From assembly GCA_001839685.1 (NCBI GenBank), contig MLAK01000782.1, positions 11,645 to 75,644 on the forward strand: a DNA stretch of 64,000 nt, read 5' to 3'. The notes under the pieces were generated by a model. It saw nothing but the letters and a program-made list of their open reading frames with translations. It ran no database searches and had not been told where the DNA came from. Source of the DNA: Tritrichomonas foetus. Taxonomy: Eukaryota; Parabasalia; Tritrichomonadida; Tritrichomonadidae. This document shows, one piece after another, positions 19,937 to 29,483 of the stretch (its first letter is position 1; every line of letters starts with the position of its first letter). The translations under genes and the position numbers were made by a program.

Positions 19937-20253
19937 ATTGATGTGTTTTAGTGAGAAAAATCGTCAGAGTTAGTCTAGCTCATTCGTTTCTGGATAAATA
20001 TCAATGATATATCAACATAACCCAAACTTGTAGTTATAAAATTACACAAAAAACAATTTTTTATTAATAATTGATATCCAAATTTTTCCATGAAAATCAA
20101 TTTCACAGTGGAAATAATTAATAGTGTGAATAAATTTAAGACAATAGACAGAATAAGGATATGTCAATAATTTTTATTAGGAAAATATTTTTTTTGCAAA
20201 TTTTTCATTAATTTTTGTTGATATTCATTTGTTTTCAATAGAATAATCATTCA

Positions 20254-21063
20254 TCAATGGAAAGAAAGCCTAGAGCCACTTCTTGATGATCTTGCTGATG
20301 ATAATGAAGATGTGGATCTTTGCGAACGGGTGACTGATTGAGATCTCCTCTTCTTAACCGCCGGAGAAACGGTTCTCATCATCGCAGCCCTTGGTGTGGC
20401 CTGCTGCTTTGCGCGCTGCTCCTTCACCTTGATTCTATTTTTATTCAATTCATCTTCATGCGTTTTTTGCTCGTCTATTTCTCTGAGAGCAGCTTCTTGC
20501 TTTTCAGCCAAAAGTTGGATTTCTTCCTGTTGCTTTTTGACCAATTTGGCCTTTAATTTTTCAAATTCGGCATTTCGTTCATTTTTTCTCTGTTCAATAA
20601 TTCTGGCTTTGACTTTTAATGACTCTTGAAAAAGTTCTTTCGCTTCTGCATATTTGTGCTGCCTTCCTTTGATTTTCGATTGGGATTGCAATTTTTCGAC
20701 TTCTGGAATCAATCTTGTGGATTCTCTTTCAAGAGCCATCGCATGCTGTTCGTGAAGCATTGTTAATTCCTCAGTATGTCTGTCTTGCATTGCCTTATAT
20801 CGTTTATGGAATCTTTTTTGAAGGTCTGTTCGTTTTTGAATAAATTCGGAGTTGGCTTTGGCAGCATTGCACATGATGATTTCTCGTTGCTCATCAAGGT
20901 CGACTGCATGCTCACCAAATGCACCAGCATTGGCATTTTTGGCTAATTCGGCTTGCAACCTGGAGATTTGTTTGTCAATAATTTCAGCACGGTCGAAATC
21001 AAAATTATTTACGGCGTTAGTATGTTCTATGCGGAGAAGCTCAATTTGCTCTTTCTTATTCAT
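20254..21063 (-). CDS. Coiled-coil protein with basic Ser/Arg-rich tail, 269 aa
   Basis: The ATG at 21063 opens MNKKEQIELLRIEHTNAVNNF. The N-terminal DFDRAEIIDKQISRLQ stretch resembles a UVR-like helix pair. Residues of about 60-215 are a long charged coiled coil (HKRYKAMQDRHTEELTMLHEQHAMALERE and so on). The last 50 residues are basic, Ser-rich and of low complexity (VKKRRSQSVTRSQRS..., ending RSGSRLSFH), a likely disordered, microtubule- or nucleic-acid-binding tail. The specific family was not recognised. It is on the same strand as Rrp41, 377 bp upstream of it, and divergent from the kinase at 21328. Confidence 0.85.
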   Translation of the reverse strand: MNKKEQIELLRIEHTNAVNNFDFDRAEIIDKQISRLQAELAKNANAGAFGEHAVDLDEQREIIMCNAAKANSEFIQKRTDLQKRFHKRYKAMQDRHTEELTMLHEQHAMALERESTRLIPEVEKLQSQSKIKGRQHKYAEAKELFQESLKVKARIIEQRKNERNAEFEKLKAKLVKKQQEEIQLLAEKQEAALREIDEQKTHEDELNKNRIKVKEQRAKQQATPRAAMMRTVSPAVKKRRSQSVTRSQRSTSSLSSARSSRSGSRLSFH

Positions 21064-21327
21064 TTTCTTTATCTAAACGTTCGTCCTCATGTCAACCAAT
21101 TTTTTTTTTCAAAGGTTTATTCAATAGTAATTCAATATTTTTTTCTATGGATTATTTTATGAAAATAATCGGTCATACAATCCAATTTTTGAATATCGGT
21201 AAGAAATTTGAATTAACATCGATGATCGACTATTTTATTACAGAAAAAGTCAATATATAATTATCAAAAACTGGATTTTTCCGTTTTTTTCCCATTTGTG
21301 AAAATAATCGTCCATTCGTAATTGAAA

Positions 21328-22419
21328 ATGGGATGCTGCTGTGGAGTTCCAAAAGTAGTGAATGAAGTCAAAAAGAAAAATCCCTCGAGAGTTGGAAGGT
21401 CAAGCAAACTTTCTGCGTGCGAAAATTCATCAGGATATTTTTCCGACGATTATCAAGAAAATCCAGCACCACGATATTTCAATTTTAAACAGTTTTTTGA
21501 AGAATCACAAATACCAAGCTTGAATGGTTATCGTTTTATTAAAATTATTGGGTACGGCGCAATGTCATCTGTCTATCTTGCGGAAGCGGAGGATACGAAA
21601 GAAGAATTTGCAGCGAAGGTCTACAACATGACTCAACTGCTTAAACCAACACTTGGGAATGAAGAGCCCCCAATTGCAGCTGTTCAAAGGGAAATTTTGC
21701 TGATGTCACAAATGTCACATTTGTATATTCTTGGAATAGTTGATGCATTTGATGATTATGATACGAATTCCAGAATCTTATTTTTCCCTTTTGCAGATTA
21801 TGGAAATTTACAATCAGTCATTGATAAAAATGCAATTAGTGAAAAAAACATTGCCGTATGTTTCCATCAAATTGCAGTTGGTCTTCAATATATGCACTCA
21901 CTTAATATTGTGCATCGCGACATAAAACCAGAAAACATTCTTTGTTTTCGAGAAGATTATTATGTTCTCTCTGATTTTAGTGTTTCCGCACAATTAAATG
22001 AAGACGACCAACTTTTTGATGATACAAAAGGATCACCTGCTTTTCTATCACCTGAAGAATGTAGTGGTGATCCTTTTATGCCAAAGCCAGCTGATGTTTG
22101 GGCTTACGGAGTAAGCCTATACTCTGCAGTATTCAAAAAGTTGCCTTTCAATCTCGATGAAGGTCAAAATAGGTCGATTGCAAATACGGTTATGATAGTT
22201 ACAGAAATGCTAGAAACTCAATCATTAACTTTCCCAACTGATAGAAAAGTTGATCCGAATCTGAAAAAGCTTTTAAAGGATGTTTTAAATAAAGATCCTA
22301 AAGCTCGTCCAACATTTGATAAAATCGAAAGATATTCTTACTTTAAAGATGCATGGCCAATAAATGAAGCAAATTTCCTTGAGGAACAACTCCTTATAAA
22401 AGAAAATGATCAAGAATAA
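21328..22419 (+). CDS. CaMKK-like Ser/Thr kinase with an acylation-type N-terminus and DFS motif (363 aa)
   Basis: The start at 21328 gives MGCCCGVPK: Gly2 fits N-myristoylation and Cys3-5 fit palmitoylation, predicting membrane attachment. The kinase domain runs from about residue 70 (GYRFIKIIGYGAMSSVYLAEA). It has the lysine in FAAKVYN and [10 protein letters not shown] at about 196-205. The metal motif is DFS (about 215-217) instead of DFG, followed by DDTKGSPAFLSPEEC in the activation segment and DVWAYGVSLY. A long insert between beta-3 and helix C (MTQLLKPTLGNEEPPIAAVQREI) and the GSPAFLSPE segment resemble the CaMKK/LKB1-activating kinase group. DFS is a mild change; the Asp that binds metal is kept, so activity is plausible. 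Confidence 0.88.
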   Translation: MGCCCGVPKVVNEVKKKNPSRVGRSSKLSACENSSGYFSDDYQENPAPRYFNFKQFFEESQIPSLNGYRFIKIIGYGAMSSVYLAEAEDTKEEFAAKVYNMTQLLKPTLGNEEPPIAAVQREILLMSQMSHLYILGIVDAFDDYDTNSRILFFPFADYGNLQSVIDKNAISEKNIAVCFHQIAVGLQYMHSLNIVHRDIKPENILCFREDYYVLSDFSVSAQLNEDDQLFDDTKGSPAFLSPEECSGDPFMPKPADVWAYGVSLYSAVFKKLPFNLDEGQNRSIANTVMIVTEMLETQSLTFPTDRKVDPNLKKLLKDVLNKDPKARPTFDKIERYSYFKDAWPINEANFLEEQLLIKENDQE

Positions 22420-23407
22420 GAAAAAATCAAAAAGAAATATTCATTTTGATTTAGACAATTAATGAATATATTTCATTAACTAGAGTATTTGAAGAGCGGC
22501 CAAACATATCCTATAATTTCCCAACTTGTTTTTAAATAAATTGATGCGCTATTGGAATTTTATTTTTTATTTTTTTTATTAACTAAATTATGAATTTTAT
22601 TCACACAAACAATCTATTTTTGCCCTAGATGATCTAGGCCAGATCCTCACTTTAATTATCCAGAAATATCAACAAAAATTTGGAATCATTTTTTTCAAGC
22701 TGAATCTCGAGGAAAATTCCAATGATTTTATTTCAAAACTAAATAGATAGAACACAATTATAGTCAAAGATAAATCTTTCTTAGTATTTGATGATTCAAG
22801 TAAATGATTTGCCTTTGATTTGTGAAAATCATTATTTGGGAACTTTTCCCAGTTTTAAAATTCATAAGACAATATTTCAGTCTATTCTTGTTTGGTTTCC
22901 GAGTTTCAACCATCTTAAATTTAGCTCGATATTTTCACCTTTTCACCGCTAAATTCACCAATGTCCTTCTCAATTTTGATTTCAATGAAATATTGATGTT
23001 CTTCCCAATTCTCAAAATGACATTTTCTCCTTCTTTGGAGTAAAAAAATGTATCAAACCCGTTATTGAGTTTTTTGGTCATAAAATTCTTTTTCTTTTGA
23101 ATCAAGTGGGGAAATTGTCATTCAAACAACTTGTTAAATTCATCACAATAATTTTTTTTTTAATTGAATTCCTTTCTCTCATCATAGATTTTTTTCTGAA
23201 AGAAATATCATTTGAATGAGAAGGTAAAAATCTTCATCAGAAAAATCCATTTTCCTAACAGCGAAAAAATTGATTTAAAATTCACATTGGAATATTTTGA
23301 AAAAATTGAATAAACATTTCAATGAATTCGATTAGTAGATTTCAAAATCATTCGCTTTTTCAAACTTTTTGAGGATTGAAAATAAACATTATCTTTGAAC
23401 AAAAAAC
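22420..23407. other. 1-kb spacer, nothing recognisable
   Basis: AT-rich, with scattered short open stretches only (for example 22822-23043 on +) that have no family resemblance. Confidence 0.5.
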
Positions 23408-24232
23408 ATGAGCTGGTCCTTATTTCAGGAAGAAGAAGACGAACTTGAGGGATCTCGACAATATCACCCAGGGCAACCACTTCTATTACCTATGGCATTG
23501 AGAGAAATCTGGAATGACAACGAGTCAATCCCAATTCCGCAAGCTCAATCTCTTGCCCAGAGGAATGCCCAACGCCAAGCGATAATTCATGGGCCAAGCT
23601 CATACAATAGCTTCAACAACCCAACCTCGGCTATCGCAGGATCAGCACCTGTTCCGACAAATTCGATCAACCCGCATTTAAATCCCGCCTTCAACAATGC
23701 AAGCAACCTGTTTAGCCCAAATGATATCACATTTCAAGGTGTAATAGAGCTTGACGGAGCTTCTCAAAGCAACAAATCTTACTTTCAAGTACAATTTAAC
23801 CAATTTCATATCGATTTATATCAAGCCAACAAAAACGTTCAACTCACAGTCGGAGATTACGTTCTAACCGAAGCCGATAGAGGATACGATATTGGCAGGA
23901 TCATCCAGCTTGTTCAAAGGCCGCCAACACGAGAGGCGCAAAATTCGAAGAAAATTATTCGGATTGCAACCCAGCACGAAGTTGCCCAGCTCCCCCAAAA
24001 AGCATCAAGGGAGGCAAGGGCTTTACAAATCGGCAGAGCAAAAGTCGCCGAATTTATGCTGCCAATGTCATTGACGGCGGCTGAATTCCAATTTGATGGT
24101 AACAAATTGACATTTTATTACCAAGCCTCTTCATATATTGATTTCAGAAATCTTGTAAAGGCACTTTTCCGAATTTTCCAGATTCGCATTTGGATGCAAG
24201 CATCAGGCCAGCCTGTTCCTATGCCAATGTAA
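23408..24232 (+). CDS. PSP1 C-terminal-domain protein, 274 aa
   Basis: The N-terminal 120 residues are low-complexity (Asn, Ser, Pro, Gln) and probably disordered. The C-terminal half is a PSP1 domain: LTVGDYVLTEADRGYDIGRIIQL (about 155-180), REARALQIGRAKVAEFMLPM, then AAEFQFDGNKLTFYYQASSYIDFRNLVKALFRIFQIRIWM (about 225-265). This is the order of conserved blocks in yeast PSP1 and in kinetoplastid PSP1 proteins that bind RNA or partner with mRNA-regulatory factors. The family is best known from yeast, bacteria (YaaT-like) and trypanosomatids, and a role in mRNA regulation is inferred from those. It is flanked by gene-free spacers on both sides. Confidence 0.88.
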   Translation: MSWSLFQEEEDELEGSRQYHPGQPLLLPMALREIWNDNESIPIPQAQSLAQRNAQRQAIIHGPSSYNSFNNPTSAIAGSAPVPTNSINPHLNPAFNNASNLFSPNDITFQGVIELDGASQSNKSYFQVQFNQFHIDLYQANKNVQLTVGDYVLTEADRGYDIGRIIQLVQRPPTREAQNSKKIIRIATQHEVAQLPQKASREARALQIGRAKVAEFMLPMSLTAAEFQFDGNKLTFYYQASSYIDFRNLVKALFRIFQIRIWMQASGQPVPMPM

Positions 24233-24536
24233 TTCCATATGTCAAAGGCATTTTATTTCAATTTTCTTATATGAATAGAGTTATAATTAGATTATATTAT
24301 ATTACACTACATTACATATACATATATATTGATATATTTATATGATTACATTAGACTATATAAAAACTGTACGTTTATTGATATCTTCTTCTTATGTTTT
24401 CTACTTTTGTAAATTTTTCCAATGTTTTTTGATGAATTTTTAATGTAATTATTCATTATATCTTCTAACTCAAATATTAGCATTATGATATTAAATATTA
24501 ATGCTTTACTTTTTGTAAAGTTCGAACAATTTCACC
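24233..24536. other. AT-rich 3' spacer of the PSP1 gene
   Basis: Runs of TA-rich sequence (for example 24290-24350), no coding potential. Confidence 0.5.
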
Positions 24537-24585
24537 GTGAACACTTTTCCTTAATTTGACTTGTTATTTGACCTTAAACGTTCAC
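24537..24585 (+). promoter_or_regulatory. 49-bp conserved element, copy 1
   Basis: A 49-bp block beginning GTGAAC and ending GTTCAC (mutually inverted ends). It contains TTGACTT (24556-24562), TTGACCTT (24568-24575) and TTCACC (24581-24586). A block of the same length with about 42 identical positions lies at 48798-48846. The nearest annotated gene in the + direction starts 700 bp away, but a hairpin begins 86 nt downstream. Confidence 0.55.
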
Positions 24586-24670
24586 CAACAGCTTATATAT
24601 CTTATTGATTGTTTTTTGAAAAAGAGAAATTTCCTGAATCTCCACATATCTATTGGAAAAGCAGAAAGAA

Positions 24671-24715
24671 GAAATATCTGATTGAGTTGATTGTCAAGAA
24701 ATCAATTCATATTTC
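24671..24715 (+). ncRNA. Hairpin downstream of the 49-bp element, weak small-RNA candidate
   Basis: GAAATAT (24671-24677) pairs with ATATTTC (24709-24715), and an inner TTGATT/AATCAA pairing is possible. The DNA is AT-rich here, so chance pairing is likely. Its interest comes only from its position after element copy 1. The rest of 24716-25286 has no gene. Confidence 0.2.
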
Positions 24716-25286
24716 GTTCAACAAATTTCATGACTATATTATTATTGTAATATATACAATGATGAATCTCATATATTAAGTGAATTTGAAATTTAGGGAA
24801 TCATTCATATATAATTTAACCAACAAATTCCATTTTCTAATATAATTGAAATTATAAGATGAAAACTGTGCTAATTTTGGGATACAACGACATATTTTAT
24901 TAGGAGAAAGTTATGCTCATTTTTATATAAAGTGAAATGAATGAATTCACTATTGTCAATTATCCAATAAAATTTTCTACCATCTAACTTATGAATCAGG
25001 AGTCATGATAAAATATTTTAATACACCATATGCTATGGAATGGCCGTGAAAGATTCCCATATACAAGTAATTTGGAATCTGACAACTAGAACACCACTTT
25101 TTGAATGAACTAATAGTGAAGATTTTCACCCTATTGAATCCGTTTCAATATGTTTTATCGATACTAACGAAAAAGTGAAAAATCATCATAGGCTTTTCAA
25201 ATGTGGAAATAGCAATTGAAAAAGTCAAAAATCGGGCCAGAAAATATTCTCATCGAATAAGTTATTAGATAACGTTTATAAAATAG

Positions 25287-26072
25287 ATGGGATATAGATC
25301 ACCTATTATGCAACCGCCATATTCCACAATGGTGATGGGCCCAACAGTGGTTGTCCAAGGGGTGCCGTTTCAGCAACCCTATTATTCAAATTTTCAAAAC
25401 CAATCTCAAACCGCAAACCAAAACGGAGTAATCAAACCCCAAAATCCGAATGCAATTGAAAACCAATACGAATATCTTGCTCGAAGCCAGATGAATTCTT
25501 TAAAAAAATTAATCGAAAATGGAGAACGTCTTAGAAATTCGAATTTAAATACAAATCCATCATCACCTTTTACTGTGAGATGGAGATGCGTCACAGATCC
25601 ATTCCCGTCGTTCTGGGGTTATGAGAAAGAACATGTTCATAAATTCGAAGAGAACGATAGGATTGAATTTTCTATGCAAAACGATAACAATTATCTCAAT
25701 CCTGCTTATACAAAAATTAATGAAACTCGATCTGCGACAATATCACCATCTAGTCAACCAAATAATTATATCCCACAACAGCCTCGATCGCAAACACCAC
25801 AGAATCCAATAGTACCAACTAATTTTGTCCCACAAAGACAGCCATCACCAGAAATTATGATTAATTCTACAAAAATCATAAATAATAGTACACATGACTA
25901 TAATAATTACCATACTAATACAAACAATACAAATAACAGTACAAATAATCATAATTCAATAGGCTATCAAAATAAAGGATATAATTCCAAAGCTGGAAAT
26001 AAAAAACATAACACTAGAAAACGCCGCACACCTGCAAGTAGTCAATGGACATATAAACCAGGCGAGCAATAG
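25287..26072 (+). CDS. Low-complexity Asn/Gln/Pro-rich protein, 261 aa, function unknown
   Basis: The ATG at 25287 opens MGYRSPIMQPPYSTMVMGPTV. Residues of about 55-130 are less repetitive (NQYEYLARSQMNSLKKLIENGERLRNSN..., then RWRCVTDPFPSFWGYEKEHVHKFEENDRIEF) and may be the only ordered part. The remainder is Asn-, Gln-, Pro- and Thr-rich, ending in a basic stretch (KAGNKKHNTRKRRTPASSQW). The uninterrupted length and the non-random WRC...FWGYEKE block argue that it is a real gene. No family was recognised; an RNA-associated or adaptor role would be a guess. Confidence 0.65.
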   Translation: MGYRSPIMQPPYSTMVMGPTVVVQGVPFQQPYYSNFQNQSQTANQNGVIKPQNPNAIENQYEYLARSQMNSLKKLIENGERLRNSNLNTNPSSPFTVRWRCVTDPFPSFWGYEKEHVHKFEENDRIEFSMQNDNNYLNPAYTKINETRSATISPSSQPNNYIPQQPRSQTPQNPIVPTNFVPQRQPSPEIMINSTKIINNSTHDYNNYHTNTNNTNNSTNNHNSIGYQNKGYNSKAGNKKHNTRKRRTPASSQWTYKPGEQ

Positions 26073-26373
26073 TAAATATAATAAACACTAGCAATCTTCT
26101 CACCAGTTTCTCATGGAGCTGTTCAATTTTTTTTAAATGTGAATTTCTCCAAATTGATTTTTTTGTGATCTAAATAAGAAAATGAAACAAAATTGATTCA
26201 TGATTCTTATTTAGCACTTTATTTATTTAATTTTTTGATCATTTTTATGAAAATTAATGATTGAAAATAGAAATAGCCTATTTTTTATAATATTTTAATT
26301 ATTTTATAAAGCAATAAATTATATACAACAAAATACACAAAAATATGTCATGCCTAGCTGGATGGCCTTTTGT
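26073..26373. other. AT-rich spacer between convergent genes
   Basis: No feature recognised. Confidence 0.5.
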
Positions 26374-26760
26374 TCAGTAATCTACATATTGTGATCGAAT
26401 AGCGTATGCTCTGTCTTTCAAATAACCAATTTTTCCCCGAACTTTTTCTAGTTTGTTTTTCATTTTTATGACTCTTTCATTTTGACTGAATCTTTCCATC
26501 GATAGTAATGTGATAATATTCGCAAGTTCACATTCGAGGTACCCAATTTCTTGAATAACGATTTCAATTGCGTGTTGATTTTCAATTTCGGCTTCAAATT
26601 TTTGTTCATTTTTTTCAAAAACATCAAAATATGTTAATTTCGTTGGGCTTTCTTGAAGTTTATCGACTGATTGACGAAATTCATTGTATATCTTTTTCAT
26701 ATCATTTTGCCATAACGTAAATTTCTTATCAATGTTTTCGCCACGAGTTTTCATCTTCAT
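26374..26760 (-). CDS. Small helical protein, 128 aa, function unknown
   Basis: Opens MKMKTRGENIDKKFTLWQNDMKKIYNEF; the start could be residue 1 or 3. It is predominantly charged helix, with a central EIENQHAIEIVIQEIGYLECELANIITLL segment and a Lys-rich heptad stretch (RVIKMKNKLEKVRGKIGYLKDRAY). It is divergently paired with the QRICH2-like gene, with only 151 bp between the two ATGs, so they probably share a promoter region. The context suggests a cytoskeletal or flagellar role, but no family is recognised. Confidence 0.7.
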   Translation of the reverse strand: MKMKTRGENIDKKFTLWQNDMKKIYNEFRQSVDKLQESPTKLTYFDVFEKNEQKFEAEIENQHAIEIVIQEIGYLECELANIITLLSMERFSQNERVIKMKNKLEKVRGKIGYLKDRAYAIRSQYVDY

Positions 26761-26911
26761 GTTGATGATTTTAATACGTTAAGGGATTTCCACTTATTAA
26801 TCCAATTATTTGCTTTGAATAATTGAATGAAAAGAGAAATTCAATGAAATTTTTTTTGTAAATCTTTCAAATTTCCCAAAAATCGTTTGAAGAAGTCTCG
26901 ACTTTTCCGTA

Positions 26912-28858
26912 ATGTCTGCAAATGAAGCGTTCGTTAAAGTCGACTTCGATGAATCAGCTTTAAATTCTCGACTTGAAGAAACCGACGATAGAATCAACGA
27001 ACACGACGATTTAATTAAAGAATTACAAGCTCGATTAAACGGCCTTCCAAGTGGTGCAGAAATGCAAGAATATCGCGAATCTTTGAATAATGCCTTTGAA
27101 AATCAAATTAAAGATTTGAATAATAAATACGAAAATTTGTTAAACCAATACAACAGCGCAATGGATGAAATGAAAGAAGCAAATCAAAGAATGGACACAC
27201 GAATGAATGACCTCACGGAATACGTTGAAAATAGACTCCAAAAAATGCTTGACACCATTATGTCAAATACAACGCAAGATAAGCTTTTTTTGAGTTCTTT
27301 GGATGAACGCCTCGGAAAATGCGAAGACAAAGTGAAGAAGCATAAAACCAAAATCAATGATCAACTTGATAATATTAAAAGCATTGCATCAGCTTTTGCA
27401 TCTTTTAATGATACAGAAGCAAAATTGGATAAAACATTGCAAATTACTTTGAGTAATTCTGTTAATTCTGTGAAAAATAACATCCAGCGTTTGTTTGATG
27501 AAACAAGCAGATTGAAAGATTCAATTTCAGTAAACAATCGCAGAAATTCATCAGTTTCTGCAGCTTCATCTATTCCAACAATTCCAGTGTTACAGCAACC
27601 ACAATTATCTCAAATGCAACAAACTATACCTGCTTCGCCTCATCAAGTCAGACCAACGACTCAACAGCGTCCACAGATTACTCAACCACAAGTGCAGACA
27701 CCAAAAATACCAGTGTCACCTCATGTGCAAACTCCAAAAATACCACAAGGGCAGACTCCATCATTATCTCAATCGGCTGAAACTGAAAGCCAAAACTCAA
27801 ATCAAGATCCGCAATTATCATCGCGATCACAAGAATCAAATAATCAAAACCAAAGTGCCATAACTACTGAGCGAAGTGCCATAGCTACTGATCGAAGTGC
27901 CATAACTACTGAGCGAAGTGCCATAGCTACTGATCGAAGTGCCATAGCTACTGAGCGAAGTGCAGAAAGTTCTCAACCTGACTTGAATCAATCCCTTCAC
28001 ATCACTATCGATCCGAATAGCAATAGCAATAGCACCCTCAGTCAAAACAGCTCCCGTTTATCGAGTCGAAGCGACCAATCACCAAAATCAATTAACCATA
28101 GTGCAATAAGTCACGCCTATAATCAAAGTGGAATGATTTTATCACCTTATCAAAATCAAAAAACACCTTTCACACCAGAAAAAAATAATGTTACTTTTGT
28201 ACCAACTTCACAACCCCAGATAGTTTATGCTGCACCATACGACCTTAATAAAGTGAGACCTTATAAAGTTTTCCAGGCACATTGGCGTGATGATCCTATA
28301 CTTCCTGATTTGAAACCTTTTAAAACGATCGAAGAAGTTGTTGATCACGTTTATCAAATGTATCCATCTTTACAGGCTTATTTAACTGCTATGCACGATA
28401 AAATAGTAGAGAATACAGATACTCTACATAAAAAGATTGATAAAGATTTAGTTGAAAAATTGTTTGATAGGTTTTCAACAATTATCGGTGAAATTCGAGC
28501 TGCACTTGGCGATCTTAAGAACGATATTTCACTGACAGCAACTCGAAGCGAAATTAATGGTATTTTAGAAGACATGATTCAATCGATGCACAATGATGCC
28601 AAGACTGCAGTTGGTCGGGTAAGATGCATCGCATGTGGAAGAGAAACTTCACAAATAACAGGCGCAATGACTGAAGCGGAAATTGCGCGAGCCCTTGGAA
28701 CAAATACGCCAAATTCAATAGTTCGAAATAGCGGACAGCAGAAAATTGGTTTATCATTCGCAAGTAGAGAAGGCTTTGATTCAGAAATTATTGAAGAGCC
28801 GCGATCAAAGAGGCCACAACAGCCACAATACATCAAAGGAAAATCAAAACTTCCTTAA
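26912..28858 (+). CDS. QRICH2/DUF4795-like coiled-coil protein, 648 aa
   Basis: The N-terminal 15-210 region is coiled coil (ETDDRINEHDDLIKELQARL and so on). It is followed by a Gln/Pro/Ser-rich linker (about 215-310), a 7-residue tandem repeat at about 315-349, and another Ser/Asn-rich linker. The C-terminal 200 residues are ordered: KVFQAHWRDDPILPDLKPF, then a helical part (KKIDKDLVEKLFDRFSTIIGEI), then AKTAVGRVRCIACGRETSQIT. A CxxC knuckle placed after a helical domain, with a Gln-rich middle, resembles the DUF4795 domain of QRICH2 and C16orf96, a sperm-flagellum protein in mammals. The assignment is by motif order, moderately confident. A flagellar role would fit the organism. Confidence 0.75.
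   Translation: MSANEAFVKVDFDESALNSRLEETDDRINEHDDLIKELQARLNGLPSGAEMQEYRESLNNAFENQIKDLNNKYENLLNQYNSAMDEMKEANQRMDTRMNDLTEYVENRLQKMLDTIMSNTTQDKLFLSSLDERLGKCEDKVKKHKTKINDQLDNIKSIASAFASFNDTEAKLDKTLQITLSNSVNSVKNNIQRLFDETSRLKDSISVNNRRNSSVSAASSIPTIPVLQQPQLSQMQQTIPASPHQVRPTTQQRPQITQPQVQTPKIPVSPHVQTPKIPQGQTPSLSQSAETESQNSNQDPQLSSRSQESNNQNQSAITTERSAIATDRSAITTERSAIATDRSAIATERSAESSQPDLNQSLHITIDPNSNSNSTLSQNSSRLSSRSDQSPKSINHSAISHAYNQSGMILSPYQNQKTPFTPEKNNVTFVPTSQPQIVYAAPYDLNKVRPYKVFQAHWRDDPILPDLKPFKTIEEVVDHVYQMYPSLQAYLTAMHDKIVENTDTLHKKIDKDLVEKLFDRFSTIIGEIRAALGDLKNDISLTATRSEINGILEDMIQSMHNDAKTAVGRVRCIACGRETSQITGAMTEAEIARALGTNTPNSIVRNSGQQKIGLSFASREGFDSEIIEEPRSKRPQQPQYIKGKSKLP
27854..27958 (+). repeat. Five 21-bp tandem repeats inside the QRICH2-like gene
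   Basis: Five exact-length 21-bp units encode the heptads SAITTER, SAIATDR, SAITTER, SAIATDR and SAIATER. The A-B-A-B order shows a 42-bp higher-order duplication followed by one more unit with mixed features. A sixth unit decays after SA. Confidence 0.95.
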
Positions 28859-29483
28859 GAAACTTTCCAATTGTATGATTTGTAAATATAATTTTTAAAT
28901 ACCATTATAGACATTTTTTATTTGTTTGTTTATAAAATATGAATAATAGAGATTCTAATTCATGAATAAGAATCTCTTAAGTATATTTCGAAATTATACT
29001 GACTGTTAGAAATCGAAACGACTTCATTTATATCTGGAAAAGTATCAATAAAATGCGATTAACACCAGAATGTAATGCAATGAAATCAGAAAGGCAATAT
29101 ACGAGTTTCATAGGAATATGACTTGAAATTTCGCGAAACATTTCGACGTTCATTATGACACCAAAGTCAAAAAAATCATTCAAAATAAACGATTTCAATT
29201 CATGAATTCATGAAATGATACAGAAAAACTAATCTATATATATTTCAAATAACTTCACAATTGAGATTGCATTTCTAAACTAATATCTCATCAATTTCAT
29301 TTAAATAACGAAAATTACTCATGCGAAATTTTATTTAAGAATCCAAAAGAGAAGCAATCAAAAATAAACTGGAAATAAACCATCTGTATAATCATAGAAT
29401 TATTTTTTTTTTAGTTTATAAAAAAAATCTGATCTTAAAATACAAAAGTTCTCTTTTTCAAAGCTTATTTTCACGACTCTCTA
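28859..29483. other. Spacer with a 9-bp hairpin at 28948-28977
   Basis: AGAGATTCT (28948-28956) and AGAATCTCT (28969-28977) form a perfect 9-bp stem about 90 nt after the QRICH2-like stop. A 3'-processing role is possible. No gene is seen in the rest, which lies between convergent 3' ends. Confidence 0.45.

Noticed and set aside
27854..27958. Regular 21-bp repeats as a possible CRISPR array
   Set aside because: No spacers, units are contiguous, in frame, and lie inside a gene; also a eukaryotic genome.
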